Assembly: GCA_018110925.1 (NCBI GenBank)
Contig: JAGAZJ010000032.1
Span: 1-64,000 of the forward strand
Origin: Oscillospiraceae bacterium
GTDB lineage: Bacteria > Bacillota > Clostridia > Oscillospirales > Ruminococcaceae
Direction of reading: 5' to 3'
DNA: 64,000 nucleotides
The notes under the pieces are model-generated. The model saw only the letters and a list, made by a program, of their open reading frames with translations. It was not told where the DNA came from and did no database searches. Shown here in pieces: positions 27,044 to 36,101 of the stretch. The position numbers and the translations under genes were made by a program. How positions within the stretch are numbered: the first letter of the stretch is position 1; every line of letters starts with the position of its first letter.

Positions 27044-28168
27044 TCAGATCTGCGCACCCTTGCCTATGTAGATAGGATAGTTTGAAGAGCCTGTGAGTAT
27101 CTTTCCGTCGGATATCTTCACGGCCTTGTCGGTTATGACAGAGTCTATGGTGCAGTTCCTGCTTATGACAGTATCCTGCATGATTATGGAATTCTTGACT
27201 ACCGAGCCCTTTGCGACCCTTGCGCCCCTGAAGAGTATGGAATCCCTTACCTCGCCTTCGATTATGCAGCCGTCGGCAACGATGGAGTTGCGCACCTTGG
27301 CGCCGATGGCGAACTTGGCGGGCGGATTGTCCCTTATCTTCGTGTATATGGGGTTGGTGTCGAGGAACAGCTTCTTTCTGTTCTCTGTTGACAGCAGAGC
27401 CATATTGGAATCATAGTAGGTCTTGATAGAGGTTATCTTTGAGAAATAGTTGTCATGCTTGTAGCCCATTATCCTGAATTCGCCGCAGCGATCCTGGAGT
27501 ATCGACCTTGCAAAGCTGTAATGACCCTTTGAAGCGCCCTCGGATATGATAGTCATGAGCAGGGTCTTTGAGATAACATAGGTGTTGAGAGCCACGTTGC
27601 ACTCACCGCTTATCTGCGGATTTATCATAACGTTGTTCACTCTGCCGTCCTCGTCGATGCCAAAGACATTCGAGCGTGCGGCAGCTTCCAGATCGAGGTT
27701 TGCTCTTGCATAAACGGCGGTGATGTCGGCGCCGCTCTTTACATGAGCGTCAAATATCGCATCATAGTCGAAACTGGTCACAACGTCACAGTCGGACATT
27801 ATCACATAATCGGCTGCGGATGCCTTTATGAAATCTGTTATGCCGTAGAGGGCTTCAAGTCTGCCTCTGTACATACCGCTGGTCACATTCGAGAAGGGAG
27901 GGAGCAGGTGCAGACCGCCTATCTTTCTTGCCATATCCCACTCTCTGCCCGAACCCAGATGGTCAAGCAGGGACTGATAGTTGGACTTTGTAACGACGCC
28001 GACCTCGTCAACGCCGGAATTTGTCATGCTCGAAAGCACGAAATCTATCATTCTGTATCTTCCTCCGAAGAGCACAGAACCCATCGTTCTTCTGCCTGTA
28101 AGCTCGGGAATAGCATCCTCGTGCATATTGGCAAAGATAAGACCGAGTATATTCTTATTGAGACTCAT
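27044..28168 (-). CDS. glgD: ADP-glucose pyrophosphorylase subunit GlgD
   Basis: Encodes 374 residues. It resembles GlgC but lacks the intact nucleotide-binding GGxGxRL loop (here LGLIFANMHEDAIPELTGRR), typical of GlgD, the partner that modulates GlgC in Firmicutes. Residues about 1-240 are the nucleotidyltransferase-like domain (GGRYRMIDFVLSSMTNSG). The C-terminal 100 residues form a left-handed beta-helix (GCIIEGEVRDSILFRGARV). It is adjacent to glgC with a 22-base gap. Confidence 0.93.
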   Translation of the reverse strand: MSLNKNILGLIFANMHEDAIPELTGRRTMGSVLFGGRYRMIDFVLSSMTNSGVDEVGVVTKSNYQSLLDHLGSGREWDMARKIGGLHLLPPFSNVTSGMYRGRLEALYGITDFIKASAADYVIMSDCDVVTSFDYDAIFDAHVKSGADITAVYARANLDLEAAARSNVFGIDEDGRVNNVMINPQISGECNVALNTYVISKTLLMTIISEGASKGHYSFARSILQDRCGEFRIMGYKHDNYFSKITSIKTYYDSNMALLSTENRKKLFLDTNPIYTKIRDNPPAKFAIGAKVRNSIVADGCIIEGEVRDSILFRGARVAKGSVVKNSIIMQDTVISRNCTIDSVITDKAVKISDGKILTGSSNYPIYIGKGAQI

Positions 28169-28190
28169 TGTGTGTTACCGCCTTTCCTGC

Positions 28191-29399
28191 TCACTTCTTC
28201 TTGATATCGGGCACCATCTGCCTGGGAGCAACTACCTGTCCCTCGGCAATGGTCATATTGTGGCCCACTACTGCGATGCCCCAGTCGTCACGGTTCTCCA
28301 CCGTTTCGGGTCTTGCACCGATCTTGGCGCCCTTTTCGACCACGGTGTTCTCGCCGACTATCGCATACTCTACCACAGCGCCCTCCTTGACGATGGAGCC
28401 GGGCATGATTATCGAGTCGGTGACGGTAGCACCCTTTTCAATGGTAACGCCCTCGAAGATCACGGAGAAGTCGATATTGCCGTCTATTATGCATCCCTCT
28501 GCTATCATGGAGTTCTCCACAACGGCATTCTCGCCGATGTACTGCGGAGGAAGAACGGGATTTCTCGAATACATCTTCCAGTCGGGATCATAGAGATCTA
28601 TGGGGATATTGGGATTGAGGATATCCATATTTGCTTCCCAGAGGGAGTCGAGAGTGCCGACATCCTTCCAGTAGCCGTCAAATGCGTATGCCACGAGCTT
28701 TTCACCGGCATTCATCATATTTGGTATGATAGCCTTGCCGAAATCCTTGTCCTCATCGGGATTGTTTTCGTTGTCTATGAGGTACTGTCTGAGCTTGGAC
28801 CATGTGAACACATAGATGCCCATGGATGCGAGAGTGGAGCGGGGATTCTTGGGCTTTTCCTCAAAATCGACTATGTTGCCCTCGTCATCTGTTATCATGA
28901 TGCCGAAGCGCGAAGCCTCCTCCATGGGAACGTCGAGAACAGCTATCGTAGCGTCAGCGCCCTTTTCCTTGTGGAACTGGAGCATATCGTTGTAGTCCAT
29001 CTTGTATATATGGTCGCCGGAGAGGATGATGACATACTCAGGGCTGTATCTGTCAACGAAAGCTATGTTCTGATAGATAGCGTTTGCGGTGCCCTTGTAC
29101 CATTCGGCGCCCAAAGCGGTCTGATAGGGGGGCAGGCAGTGAGCGCCGCCGTACTGCTTGTCAAGGTCCCATGGCTGACCGTTGCCGATATAGTCATTGA
29201 GGACGAGAGGCTGGTACTGGGTGAGCACGCCAACGGTGTCTATACCGGAGTTCACGCAGTTGGAGAGCGGAAAATCTATTATCCTGTACTTGCCGCCGTA
29301 GGGAACGGCAGGCTTGGCCATATCCTGCGTCAGCGCATAGAGTCTGCTGCCTTGTCCGCCGGCGAGCAGCATTGCGACGCATTCTTTTTTAGTATACAT
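28191..29399 (-). CDS. glgC: Glucose-1-phosphate adenylyltransferase, catalytic subunit
   Basis: Encodes 402 residues, full length. It forms ADP-glucose from ATP and glucose 1-phosphate, the committed step of glycogen synthesis. It has [48 protein letters not shown] and DFEEKP, then C-terminal beta-helix hexapeptides ([18 protein letters not shown]). GGAAGG precedes the ATG. It lies 17 bases after glgB. Confidence 0.97.
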   Translation of the reverse strand: MYTKKECVAMLLAGGQGSRLYALTQDMAKPAVPYGGKYRIIDFPLSNCVNSGIDTVGVLTQYQPLVLNDYIGNGQPWDLDKQYGGAHCLPPYQTALGAEWYKGTANAIYQNIAFVDRYSPEYVIILSGDHIYKMDYNDMLQFHKEKGADATIAVLDVPMEEASRFGIMITDDEGNIVDFEEKPKNPRSTLASMGIYVFTWSKLRQYLIDNENNPDEDKDFGKAIIPNMMNAGEKLVAYAFDGYWKDVGTLDSLWEANMDILNPNIPIDLYDPDWKMYSRNPVLPPQYIGENAVVENSMIAEGCIIDGNIDFSVIFEGVTIEKGATVTDSIIMPGSIVKEGAVVEYAIVGENTVVEKGAKIGARPETVENRDDWGIAVVGHNMTIAEGQVVAPRQMVPDIKKK

Positions 29400-29416
29400 A
29401 TCGATACATCCTTCCT

Positions 29417-31537
29417 TTATTCTTTGTTATCGGTTCCTTTTTTGCGTTTTGAAGCCGTCTTTGCGGCGGGCTTCTTCTCTGCCTTCGGATTGTCGGCAGT
29501 TTCTGTCTTTTTGCGCCCCGCAGTCTTCTTTTCTGCGGTCTTGACGGGCTCAGCGGCCTTTCTTGTACGGCGCTTGGGCTTTTCGGATGCTGTCACGGGC
29601 TCTACGTCCACAGCGACGGGCTTTTCCTTGGGGATATATCTCAGATATATCGCCGAGAGCCCCGGCAGAGTGAGGGAAATGGAGTAGTCACAGCCGTGCA
29701 TGGGCTCATTCCTTGCCTTTATCCTGCCGTTGTCGATCTCGCCCGAACCGCCGTATTTGAGGTCATCTGTCGAGAACACCTGTTCGTATACGCCGTCATA
29801 TGGAACTCCTATCCTGTAATCGGAGCGTGTGACGGGCACGAAGTTGCAGACAACGACTATCTCATGCGGGTCATCGGGATCGGTGGCATCTATGCGCCTG
29901 AATGCGATTATGCTCTGGGTATAGTCATCGGCGCTTATCCACTTGAAACCGTCCCAGGAATCATCATTCTTCCACATGGGGGAGTTGTCAAGGTAGAAAT
30001 GGTTTATCTCCTTGAAGAACTGGTGCATCTTACTGTGGCTCTCATAGCCCAGGAGGAGCCAGTCAAGCTCTTTCTTGTAGTCCCACTCTATGACCTGTGC
30101 CAGCTCTGTGCCCATGAAGTTCAGCTTCTTGCCGGGGTGAGCCATCATATATGCGATGAAAGCCCTCTCGGAAGCAAATTTGCCCTCCATTGACGGGCTC
30201 GACATCTTGCCGAAGAGCGAAGCCTTGCCGTGGACCACTTCGTCATGCGATATGGGGAGTATATAATTCTCCGAAAACGCATAGAAGAACGAGAACGTCA
30301 GCTTGCCGTGGCTGTTCGCCCTGTATATGGGGTCGGTGCGCATATAGTCGAGCGTGTCGTTCATCCAGCCCATGTTCCACTTGAAATTGAATCCGAGGCC
30401 GCCGACATCGGCAGGCTTTGTGACCATCGGCCATGCAGTGGACTCCTCGGCTATCATGAGCACGTCGGGGTCTCTGCCGAACACTGCGGTGTTGAGCTTT
30501 CTGAGGAACTCTATCGCCTCATAGTTCTCGTTTCCGCCGTCCTTGTTGGGTCTCCACTCACGCCTGTCGTAGTCAAGATACAGCATAGATGCAACGGCAT
30601 CCACACGCAGACCGTCTATGTGGAACTTTTCTATCCAGTATACGGCGTTCGAGATGAGGAAGCTCCTTACCTCGCCCTTGCTGTAATCGAATACACGTGT
30701 CCCCCAGGACAAATGCTCCTTTTTCAGAGGATCTGCGTATTCGTAGCAGTCGCCGCCGTCAAACTCAAAAAGACCTGCCGCATCCTTCGGGAAGTGTGCA
30801 GGCACCCAGTCGAGTATGACCGCTATGCCGTTCTGATGGAATATGTCCACCATTTTCATAAAGTCCTCGGGAGTGCCGAAGCGTGATGTGGGGGCATAGT
30901 ATCCTATCACCTGATATCCCCACGAGCCGTCAAAGGGATACTCTGCCAGCGGCATCAGTTCAAGGTGGGTGTATCCCATATCCTTGAGATATGCCGACAT
31001 CTCCTCCGCAAACTTCACATAGTCAAAGGGCGAGCCGTCTTCATACTGTCTCCATGAGCTGAGGTTTGCCTCATAGATGTTCATGGGGCTCTTGTATACA
31101 TTTATGGAGCTTTTGTATTCATACCATTTTTGGTCGTGCCACTGATATCTGTTTATGTCAAAATATTTTGTGGCTGTGTTGGGACGAAGCTCCATATGCG
31201 CTCCGTAGGGGTCAGCCTTATCCGTAACGCTCCTGTGGGATGACTCTATGCTGTACTTGTAAGCAAAGAAATCCTCTACGCCCTCGACGAAGTATTCCCA
31301 TACGGATGGGTCGCTCAGGCGGTACATGGGGTCCTTGTTCCTGTCCCAGTCATTGAAATCGCCTATGAGAGAGACGGACACGGCATTGGGTGCCCACACA
31401 CGGAAATACACGCCGTCCTTGCCATCCTTCTTTCCCTTATGGGCACCGAAAAACTCGAATGCTTCAAAGTTGTTGCCTTCGTGGAAGACAAACAGCGGGA
31501 ACTCATACTCTTCTATGGTATTTGAGTTATTGCCCAT
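29417..31537 (-). CDS. glgB: 1,4-alpha-glucan branching enzyme with Lys-rich tail
   Basis: Encodes 706 residues. GH13 branching enzyme creating alpha-1,6 links in glycogen. The N-terminal beta-sandwich (residues about 25-125; [23 protein letters not shown]) precedes the (beta/alpha)8 barrel. The barrel shows [25 protein letters not shown] with the nucleophile Asp, [10 protein letters not shown] with the acid/base Glu, and [14 protein letters not shown]. The last about 65 residues are an unusual tail dominated by Lys, Ala, Thr and Glu ([25 protein letters not shown]), making the protein longer than the usual 630-650 residues. First gene of the glycogen operon. Confidence 0.96.
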   Translation of the reverse strand: MGNNSNTIEEYEFPLFVFHEGNNFEAFEFFGAHKGKKDGKDGVYFRVWAPNAVSVSLIGDFNDWDRNKDPMYRLSDPSVWEYFVEGVEDFFAYKYSIESSHRSVTDKADPYGAHMELRPNTATKYFDINRYQWHDQKWYEYKSSINVYKSPMNIYEANLSSWRQYEDGSPFDYVKFAEEMSAYLKDMGYTHLELMPLAEYPFDGSWGYQVIGYYAPTSRFGTPEDFMKMVDIFHQNGIAVILDWVPAHFPKDAAGLFEFDGGDCYEYADPLKKEHLSWGTRVFDYSKGEVRSFLISNAVYWIEKFHIDGLRVDAVASMLYLDYDRREWRPNKDGGNENYEAIEFLRKLNTAVFGRDPDVLMIAEESTAWPMVTKPADVGGLGFNFKWNMGWMNDTLDYMRTDPIYRANSHGKLTFSFFYAFSENYILPISHDEVVHGKASLFGKMSSPSMEGKFASERAFIAYMMAHPGKKLNFMGTELAQVIEWDYKKELDWLLLGYESHSKMHQFFKEINHFYLDNSPMWKNDDSWDGFKWISADDYTQSIIAFRRIDATDPDDPHEIVVVCNFVPVTRSDYRIGVPYDGVYEQVFSTDDLKYGGSGEIDNGRIKARNEPMHGCDYSISLTLPGLSAIYLRYIPKEKPVAVDVEPVTASEKPKRRTRKAAEPVKTAEKKTAGRKKTETADNPKAEKKPAAKTASKRKKGTDNKE

Positions 31538-31622
31538 ATCATCTTACCTTTCTTTGTTGATTTATATACGTTTTAAGATATTTACAAACAGCAGACAAGA
31601 TCTGCCACTATCACTTCTGTTT

Positions 31623-31651
31623 ATTTTAACAGATTAGCAATCAAATTACAA
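31623..31651 (-). promoter_or_regulatory. Promoter of the glycogen operon
   Basis: On the minus strand TTGTAA (31651-31646), 17 bases, TAAAAT (31628-31623), about 85 bases before the glgB start. Good spacing, -35 imperfect. Confidence 0.6.
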
Positions 31652-31727
31652 GGGGAATTGTAAAAATTCTATAATCACATTCAAATTCACTATTGACCTT
31701 TGTGCATTTTAACGACCGATAAACAGC

Positions 31728-31757
31728 AAAAAGCCCCGTCACTGCAAAAACGGGACC
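31728..31757 (-). terminator. Terminator of the small membrane-protein operon
   Basis: In the minus-strand RNA GGUCCCGU pairs with ACGGGGCU (8 pairs, two G-U wobbles) and is followed by UUUUU. It starts 26 bases after the stop codon of the 26-residue frame. Confidence 0.7.
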
Positions 31758-31783
31758 TTTTATCGTCATTATCATATCCGTTA

Positions 31784-31864
31784 TCACATCTGTGCGGCAA
31801 TAAGACCTGTGAAGCAACCCGCCGCCGCAGAAATGAATATCATTAGCTTATACACAGACATCAT
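31784..31864 (-). CDS. Possible 26-residue membrane peptide
   Basis: The ATG overlaps the stop codon of the 58-residue gene as ATGA, the common sign of translational coupling. The frame encodes MMSVYKLMIFISAAAGCFTG and six more residues (LIAAQM), essentially one transmembrane segment. The terminator follows shortly. There is no independent ribosome binding site. It could be a real micropeptide or chance; no family recognised. Confidence 0.4.
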   Translation of the reverse strand: MMSVYKLMIFISAAAGCFTGLIAAQM

Positions 31865-32037
31865 TTGTTCTTTCTGTGCAGACTCAGTATGCTGATGAAG
31901 CTGCCGATGTTTATAAAGAACAACGCTAACATAAGCATCTTGCCGGACGATGGTTCGTCGATCATACTTATGATAAGCAGTATCATGCCTGCTGCGGCGA
32001 TCAGTATTTGTACGGCTGTAAAAACGGTCTTTTTCAT
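31861..32037 (-). CDS. 58-residue membrane protein
   Basis: ATG at 32037 follows AAAGGAG. The product begins MKKTVFTAVQILIAAAGMIL and has two hydrophobic segments (residues about 6-25 and 33-53) around a short DEPSSGK loop, ending in a basic HRKNK tail. It lies 48 bases after the 99-residue membrane protein gene and is presumably in the same transcript. No family recognised. Confidence 0.7.
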   Translation of the reverse strand: MKKTVFTAVQILIAAAGMILLIISMIDEPSSGKMLMLALFFINIGSFISILSLHRKNK

Positions 32038-32085
32038 AATGGTTCTCCTTTGTATATGTTTATGGCAGGTGTTCGGTGTGCGGTC

Positions 32086-32385
32086 TCAGGACTTTTTTGT
32101 GCGTGCAATGAAGCGGCGCTTTGCGGCAAGGAGCTTGGGGGCAAACGTGCTCGTCAGCAGAGAGCCCAGCACCAGCGAGCCCAGCGATATCCCCACGAAA
32201 AGCCCTTCAATAAAGTCAAACACGGGCGATGTGCCTATTATACCGAGATGACTTATGAGCCCGTATGCCGCAAATGAAAGTATGCCCATTTTGAATATGC
32301 TGTTCATGCGGTGCGAAAATCTCAGCTGTTCCTCTTTTGTGAACTCTGCAACTTTGAGAAGTGTCTCTTTGGTGTTCCTGTCCAT
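32086..32385 (-). CDS. 99-residue membrane protein of unknown function
   Basis: ATG at 32385 follows AAAGGGG at good spacing; the frame is open further upstream but without a site. Residues 1-32 are a charged amphipathic helix (MDRNTKETLLKVAEFTKEEQ). Two transmembrane segments follow (about 33-52 and 60-82), then a basic end KLLAAKRRFIARTKKS. First of three small membrane-protein frames on the minus strand, divergent from the site-2 protease. No family recognised. Confidence 0.72.
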   Translation of the reverse strand: MDRNTKETLLKVAEFTKEEQLRFSHRMNSIFKMGILSFAAYGLISHLGIIGTSPVFDFIEGLFVGISLGSLVLGSLLTSTFAPKLLAAKRRFIARTKKS

Positions 32386-32771
32386 AATAGTTCCCCTTTC
32401 GGAAGTTTGTTTTTTCGGGAGGTCCTCCCCTGTCTGTGATATCAGCATACACCCGGACAGCAAAAAAGAAAAGGACACAAAACGGGCAAAACGGCTTATC
32501 CATGCGATGGGACACACCTTGTCACATGGGACAAGCCTTGACCGCGTACACAGGCAACAGTGTATAATGTCAAGCCGTCAGCCCCGGAGAAATGCCGAAC
32601 ATATGTTTCGACATTTTTTAACAGACATACAGGTAAGCAGGCTGAGCCTGCACCCGCCTTTGATCTTGGTAATTTTTCAAAGGGTATAAAGATTAAGTTT
32701 ATCTATTGCATTTGTTCGGATTTTATGATATAATAAACAGGAAACGCACTCGTATTTTTTTGGTGATAAAT
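32386..32771. other. Divergent intergenic region (386 bp)
   Basis: Lies between the small membrane-protein genes (minus) and the site-2 protease operon (plus). It contains the plus-strand promoter at 32706-32734 and, near 32506-32536, ATGGGACA twice plus the inverted repeat CTTGTC-N6-GACAAG (32518-32535). No convincing minus-strand promoter and no further small gene was seen. Confidence 0.6.
32706..32734 (+). promoter_or_regulatory. Promoter of the site-2 protease-scpAB operon
   Basis: TTGCAT (32706-32711), 17 bases, TATAAT (32729-32734), with TGA before the -10 (extended -10). Transcription would start about 30 bases before the ATG at 32772. Confidence 0.78.
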
Positions 32772-33416
32772 ATGACTGATATAACATCAAAGCTCTTTGA
32801 GATACTTATACATATGCTGTTGCTTTTTACGGCAGTACCTGTTCATGAGTGTGCCCATGCACTCGTTGCCGACAAGCTGGGCGACCCCACCCCCAGGGCA
32901 CAGGGGCGCATTACTCTCAATCCCTTTGCTCATCTGACACTGTGGGGCTCACTGCTTCTTATATTCGTGGGATTCGGCTGGGGCAAGCCCGTCAGCATCG
33001 ACCCGAGAAATTTCAAGCACCCTAAGCGTGACATGGCTGTCACCGCGCTGGCGGGGCCTGTTTCAAACCTGATAATGGCATATCTCAGCATGGTGGTCTT
33101 CAGGTTCTGTGCGGCGAGCACCAATGAGACAATGGGCTATATAGCGCTGATATTCTATTTTGCGACGATAATCAACGTATCCCTTGCGGTGTTCAACTTT
33201 CTGCCCATACCTCCTCTTGACGGGTCAAAGATATTCAATGCGGTACTGCCCGACAAGTGGTATTTCAAGATAATGCAGTATGAGAGATATATCGTTATAG
33301 TCATGATAGTTCTGCTTTACTCCGGCGTGCTGAGCGTGCCCATGTCCTTCATGAACGACAAGATAATATCTCTTATGGCGATACTTACGAACTGGGTAGA
33401 TATTTTTATAAAATGA
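32772..33416 (+). CDS. Site-2 protease family zinc metalloprotease (M50)
   Basis: Encodes 214 residues from ATG at 32772, with GGTGA a few bases upstream; a GTG at 32763 is an alternative that adds three residues. Membrane-embedded protease with zinc site VHECAHALVADKLGD (HExxH, about residues 25-29) and the second motif PPLDGSKIF supplying the Asp ligand. About five or six hydrophobic segments. It is of the short class with no PDZ domain. Substrate unknown. It overlaps scpA by 4 bases (ATGA), an arrangement common in Firmicutes. Confidence 0.92.
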   Translation: MTDITSKLFEILIHMLLLFTAVPVHECAHALVADKLGDPTPRAQGRITLNPFAHLTLWGSLLLIFVGFGWGKPVSIDPRNFKHPKRDMAVTALAGPVSNLIMAYLSMVVFRFCAASTNETMGYIALIFYFATIINVSLAVFNFLPIPPLDGSKIFNAVLPDKWYFKIMQYERYIVIVMIVLLYSGVLSVPMSFMNDKIISLMAILTNWVDIFIK

Positions 33417-34165
33417 ATGTAAATTACAAACTTGATGTTTTTGAAGGGCCTCTCGACCTGCTTTTATACCTTATAACCAAGCACAAGCTGGATATACACG
33501 ACATACCCATTGCCACCCTTGTGGAGCAGTACCTTGAACACATAAGCGGTCTTGCGGACGATATGGAGTACGCAGGCGAGTTTCTGGAAATGGCGGCAAG
33601 GCTCATATACATAAAGACCGTCTCTCTGCTGCCGAGACGTGAGGAGGCTGAGAAGCTCAAGGAAGAGCTTCAGGGCAGGCTGATAGAATACTCTGCCTGC
33701 AAGCAGGCGGCGGAAAGACTGCGTGAGAGCTTTCTCGATATGCCCTACACCGTGCGTGAACCGATGAAGATAAAGACAGACACGGTATACGAAAGACAGC
33801 ATGACAGGAGCGAACTGCTCGCAGCATATCTTGCCGCCTGCACCGTGCGCCCGGTAAAGGAACAGCTAAGCTCCTCCGTCTTTTCAAAATTCGTGTCGAG
33901 GACATTCGTGTCGGTCACTTCAAGGATGCTGTATGTTATCAAAACTCTGTATCAGAGCGGCTCATGCCGCCTGACGGACGTTTTCTCCGAGATAAAGGAC
34001 CGCTCCGAGAGAGTGGCGACCTTTCTTGCCGTGCTTGAACTGACAAGAAACGGCAGGATAGTACTGAACGATGACAATACCGAGATCAGTTTCAACCGGG
34101 ATTATACCGGCGGCGATACTGCAAGCTCGCAGTTCGACACACCTGAAAAGGAGGACGAAGAGTGA
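33413..34165 (+). CDS. scpA: Segregation and condensation protein A
   Basis: Encodes 250 residues. It is the kleisin subunit that links the SMC dimer and ScpB in the chromosome condensin complex. The N-terminal YKLDVFEGPLDLLLYLITKHKLDIHDIPIA is diagnostic; the C-terminal winged-helix region includes VATFLAVLELTRNGRI. It overlaps both neighbours by 4 bases, so S2P, scpA and scpB are probably translationally coupled. Confidence 0.96.
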   Translation: MNVNYKLDVFEGPLDLLLYLITKHKLDIHDIPIATLVEQYLEHISGLADDMEYAGEFLEMAARLIYIKTVSLLPRREEAEKLKEELQGRLIEYSACKQAAERLRESFLDMPYTVREPMKIKTDTVYERQHDRSELLAAYLAACTVRPVKEQLSSSVFSKFVSRTFVSVTSRMLYVIKTLYQSGSCRLTDVFSEIKDRSERVATFLAVLELTRNGRIVLNDDNTEISFNRDYTGGDTASSQFDTPEKEDEE

Positions 34166-34737
34166 AGCTGACCGAAAAGCAGGCACTTCTCGAAGCAGTG
34201 CTGTTTGCCTGCGGCGATCCTGCCGAACCCGAAAGGATAGCTGTTGCCGCAGACATAGACAAAGGGGCTGTATCAGGTCTGATAGATGCGCTGAACGAAG
34301 CATACACCGAAAACGGCAGTTCGCTCACCGTTCTGCGTCTGAACGGCTTCTATCAGCTTGCGGTGCGCACAGAATACTATGATGCAGTAAAAAAAGCCGT
34401 GGATACACGCAAGAACGCCCCTCTGTCACAGGCGGCCATGGAGGCTCTCACCGTCATAGCCTACAATCAGCCCGTGACAAAGAGCTTTGTGGAGCATATA
34501 AGGGGCGTTGACAGCTCAGGCGTCGTCAATGCGCTGGTGGAAAAAGGGCTCGTTGCCGAGGCAGGGCGTCTGGAACTGCCGGGCAGACCGATAGCATATG
34601 TGACAACGGACGCATTCCTGCGGTGTTTCGGGCTGGAGAGCCTTGACGGTCTGCCTCCCCTGCCGGGGGACAAACGGCCTGCCGACGACACCGAGGATAT
34701 TGACGGCTTTGATGGCGGCGAAGAGGTGAGCGGATGA
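34162..34737 (+). CDS. scpB: Segregation and condensation protein B
   Basis: Encodes 191 residues from a GTG start at 34162, supported by AAAAGGAGGA upstream and by the GTGA overlap with the scpA stop. It forms two winged-helix domains that bind ScpA. Signatures are LLEAVLFACGDP at the N-terminus and ALTVIAYNQPVTKSFVEHIRGVDSSGVVNALVEKGLV in the middle. It overlaps the next gene by ATGA. Confidence 0.95.
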   Translation: MKLTEKQALLEAVLFACGDPAEPERIAVAADIDKGAVSGLIDALNEAYTENGSSLTVLRLNGFYQLAVRTEYYDAVKKAVDTRKNAPLSQAAMEALTVIAYNQPVTKSFVEHIRGVDSSGVVNALVEKGLVAEAGRLELPGRPIAYVTTDAFLRCFGLESLDGLPPLPGDKRPADDTEDIDGFDGGEEVSG

Positions 34738-35564
34738 TCGTGCTCATTGTACTCGGCATCATACTGCTTGTCTTAATCATACTCCTGAACATCCCCGTAA
34801 GGGTCAGGGCGGCTTATTATGACAAGAAGCTGTCGTATGACGTAAAGTATGCTCTCTTCACGCTGATAAACTCCGACAGGGATGACAGCGATGACAAGGA
34901 CACAGATGATACCGGCGCAGATGAAAAGCCCCCCGACACGGACAAGCCGGAAGAGACCGAAAGTGCCCAAAAGCCGGAACAGGACGTGAAGGACGAAGAA
35001 AAAGCCGAGGACAGTAAAGTCGAAAAGGACGACGGCGAGAATGCCGACGGGAACAAAAAGGAAGACCACGGCAGCGATACGGGCAAGGACAAAAAGAAAA
35101 AGACCAAAAAGCACCGCTCTCTTATCCCGAGAGAGCACCTTGCGGACAAGATAACAGCGAAGGCGGAAGAGCTTTCCGATAAAATAGATGCCGTAAAGCT
35201 CGTCATAGACCTGGTGTGGGATGACCTTATCAAGCTGATAAAAAAGGTCTATTTCACGGGTCTTGTGGTAGACCTGACGGCGGCGAGCGAGGATGCCGCA
35301 GAAGCTGCAATAAGCTACGGGCGGATGAACGCCGTGACATACGATGCTATCGCCACGGTGAAGGCACTGACAAGGCTCGATGTAAAGTCGGTGAGCATAG
35401 ACTGTCTGTATGACACGCCGAAGGATCAGTCGAGCTACAACGGCGAGATAACCCTGAGACTCAGGCCTGCGAGCCTTGTGAACGCACTGTTTGCGGTGCT
35501 GTTCAGATTTTTGTTCCATCTGAAAAAATACAAACCCATACTTGATACATTCTTGAAAAAGTGA
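34734..35564 (+). CDS. DUF2953 membrane protein (YtfI-like)
   Basis: Encodes 276 residues. Residues 1-20 are a transmembrane anchor (MIVLIVLGIILLVLIILLNI), followed by VRVRAAYYDKKLSYDVKYA. Residues about 45-125 are a low-complexity charged linker rich in Asp, Glu and Lys. The C-terminal half (RASEDAAEAAISYGRMNAVTYD type region, then DCLYDTPKDQSSYNGEITLRLRPA) fits DUF2953. In Bacillus ytfI precedes ytfJ; the same pairing is seen here with the GerW-family gene 15 bases downstream. Its role is unknown; a link to spore formation has been suggested only by neighbourhood. Confidence 0.8.
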   Translation: MIVLIVLGIILLVLIILLNIPVRVRAAYYDKKLSYDVKYALFTLINSDRDDSDDKDTDDTGADEKPPDTDKPEETESAQKPEQDVKDEEKAEDSKVEKDDGENADGNKKEDHGSDTGKDKKKKTKKHRSLIPREHLADKITAKAEELSDKIDAVKLVIDLVWDDLIKLIKKVYFTGLVVDLTAASEDAAEAAISYGRMNAVTYDAIATVKALTRLDVKSVSIDCLYDTPKDQSSYNGEITLRLRPASLVNALFAVLFRFLFHLKKYKPILDTFLKK

Positions 35565-35579
35565 AAGTGAGGAATAACA

Positions 35580-36101
35580 ATGACAAACGAACAGACAAAG
35601 GTAAAAGCTCTTGTAACATCCGCAATGGATAAGATACATGAAATGGCTGATGCCAACACTATACTCGGCGACCCCGTAAAGCTCGAAAAGGGCGTCACCA
35701 TAATCCCTGTATCAAAGATATCCTATGGCTTTGCCAGCGGCGGCACAGACCTGCCCACAAAGACCGACAAGGAATTCTTCGGCGGCGGCAGCGGCGCAGG
35801 CGTCACTGTTACCCCTCTCGGCTTCCTCGTTATATCGGACGGCAAGGTGGAGCTGTTACAACTCAATCTTGACTACGGCACAAAGTCCGCCGTTGTGGAT
35901 ATGGTGCCCGAGGTATTCAACAAGATCTCTTCACTTTTCAAGAAGGACAAGAAGAGCGAAGCCGTTGACAAGCACAACGAGGCGATCGTGACAGAGGCGG
36001 CAGCAGATGCGGTAAGAAGCGCTGAGACCGACTCTGAAGAAAAGCCTGAAAAGACCGATGACAAGACCGTTTCATATGAAACGGACAGCGAGGATATATA
36101 A
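35580..36101 (+). CDS. GerW/YtfJ family sporulation-associated protein
   Basis: Encodes 173 residues. Residues about 1-115 match the GerW (YtfJ) family: VTIIPVSKISYGFASGG, a glycine-rich FFGGGSGAGVTVTPLGFLVI, then the LDYGTKSAVVDMVPEV region. The last 45 residues are acidic and low in complexity. In Bacillus the protein is needed for germination of certain spores; family members also occur in bacteria not known to sporulate, so the gene does not prove sporulation. Its stop overlaps the rluB start by one base. Confidence 0.9.
   Translation: MTNEQTKVKALVTSAMDKIHEMADANTILGDPVKLEKGVTIIPVSKISYGFASGGTDLPTKTDKEFFGGGSGAGVTVTPLGFLVISDGKVELLQLNLDYGTKSAVVDMVPEVFNKISSLFKKDKKSEAVDKHNEAIVTEAAADAVRSAETDSEEKPEKTDDKTVSYETDSEDI

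Noticed and set aside
27981..29687. A 568-codon open frame on the plus strand, antisense to glgC and the end of glgB
   Set aside because: It lies wholly over well-supported genes on the other strand, has no ribosome binding site, and its translation is compositionally odd. It is a by-product of codon bias in the real genes.
32706..32771. Earlier TTG or GTG start for the site-2 protease
   Set aside because: The TTG at 32706 is part of the promoter -35; the GTG at 32763 has poor spacing. ATG at 32772 is preferred.
35580..36101. GerW-family gene as proof of a spore-forming organism
   Set aside because: Family members also occur in Clostridia not known to sporulate, and no other sporulation gene is in the window.
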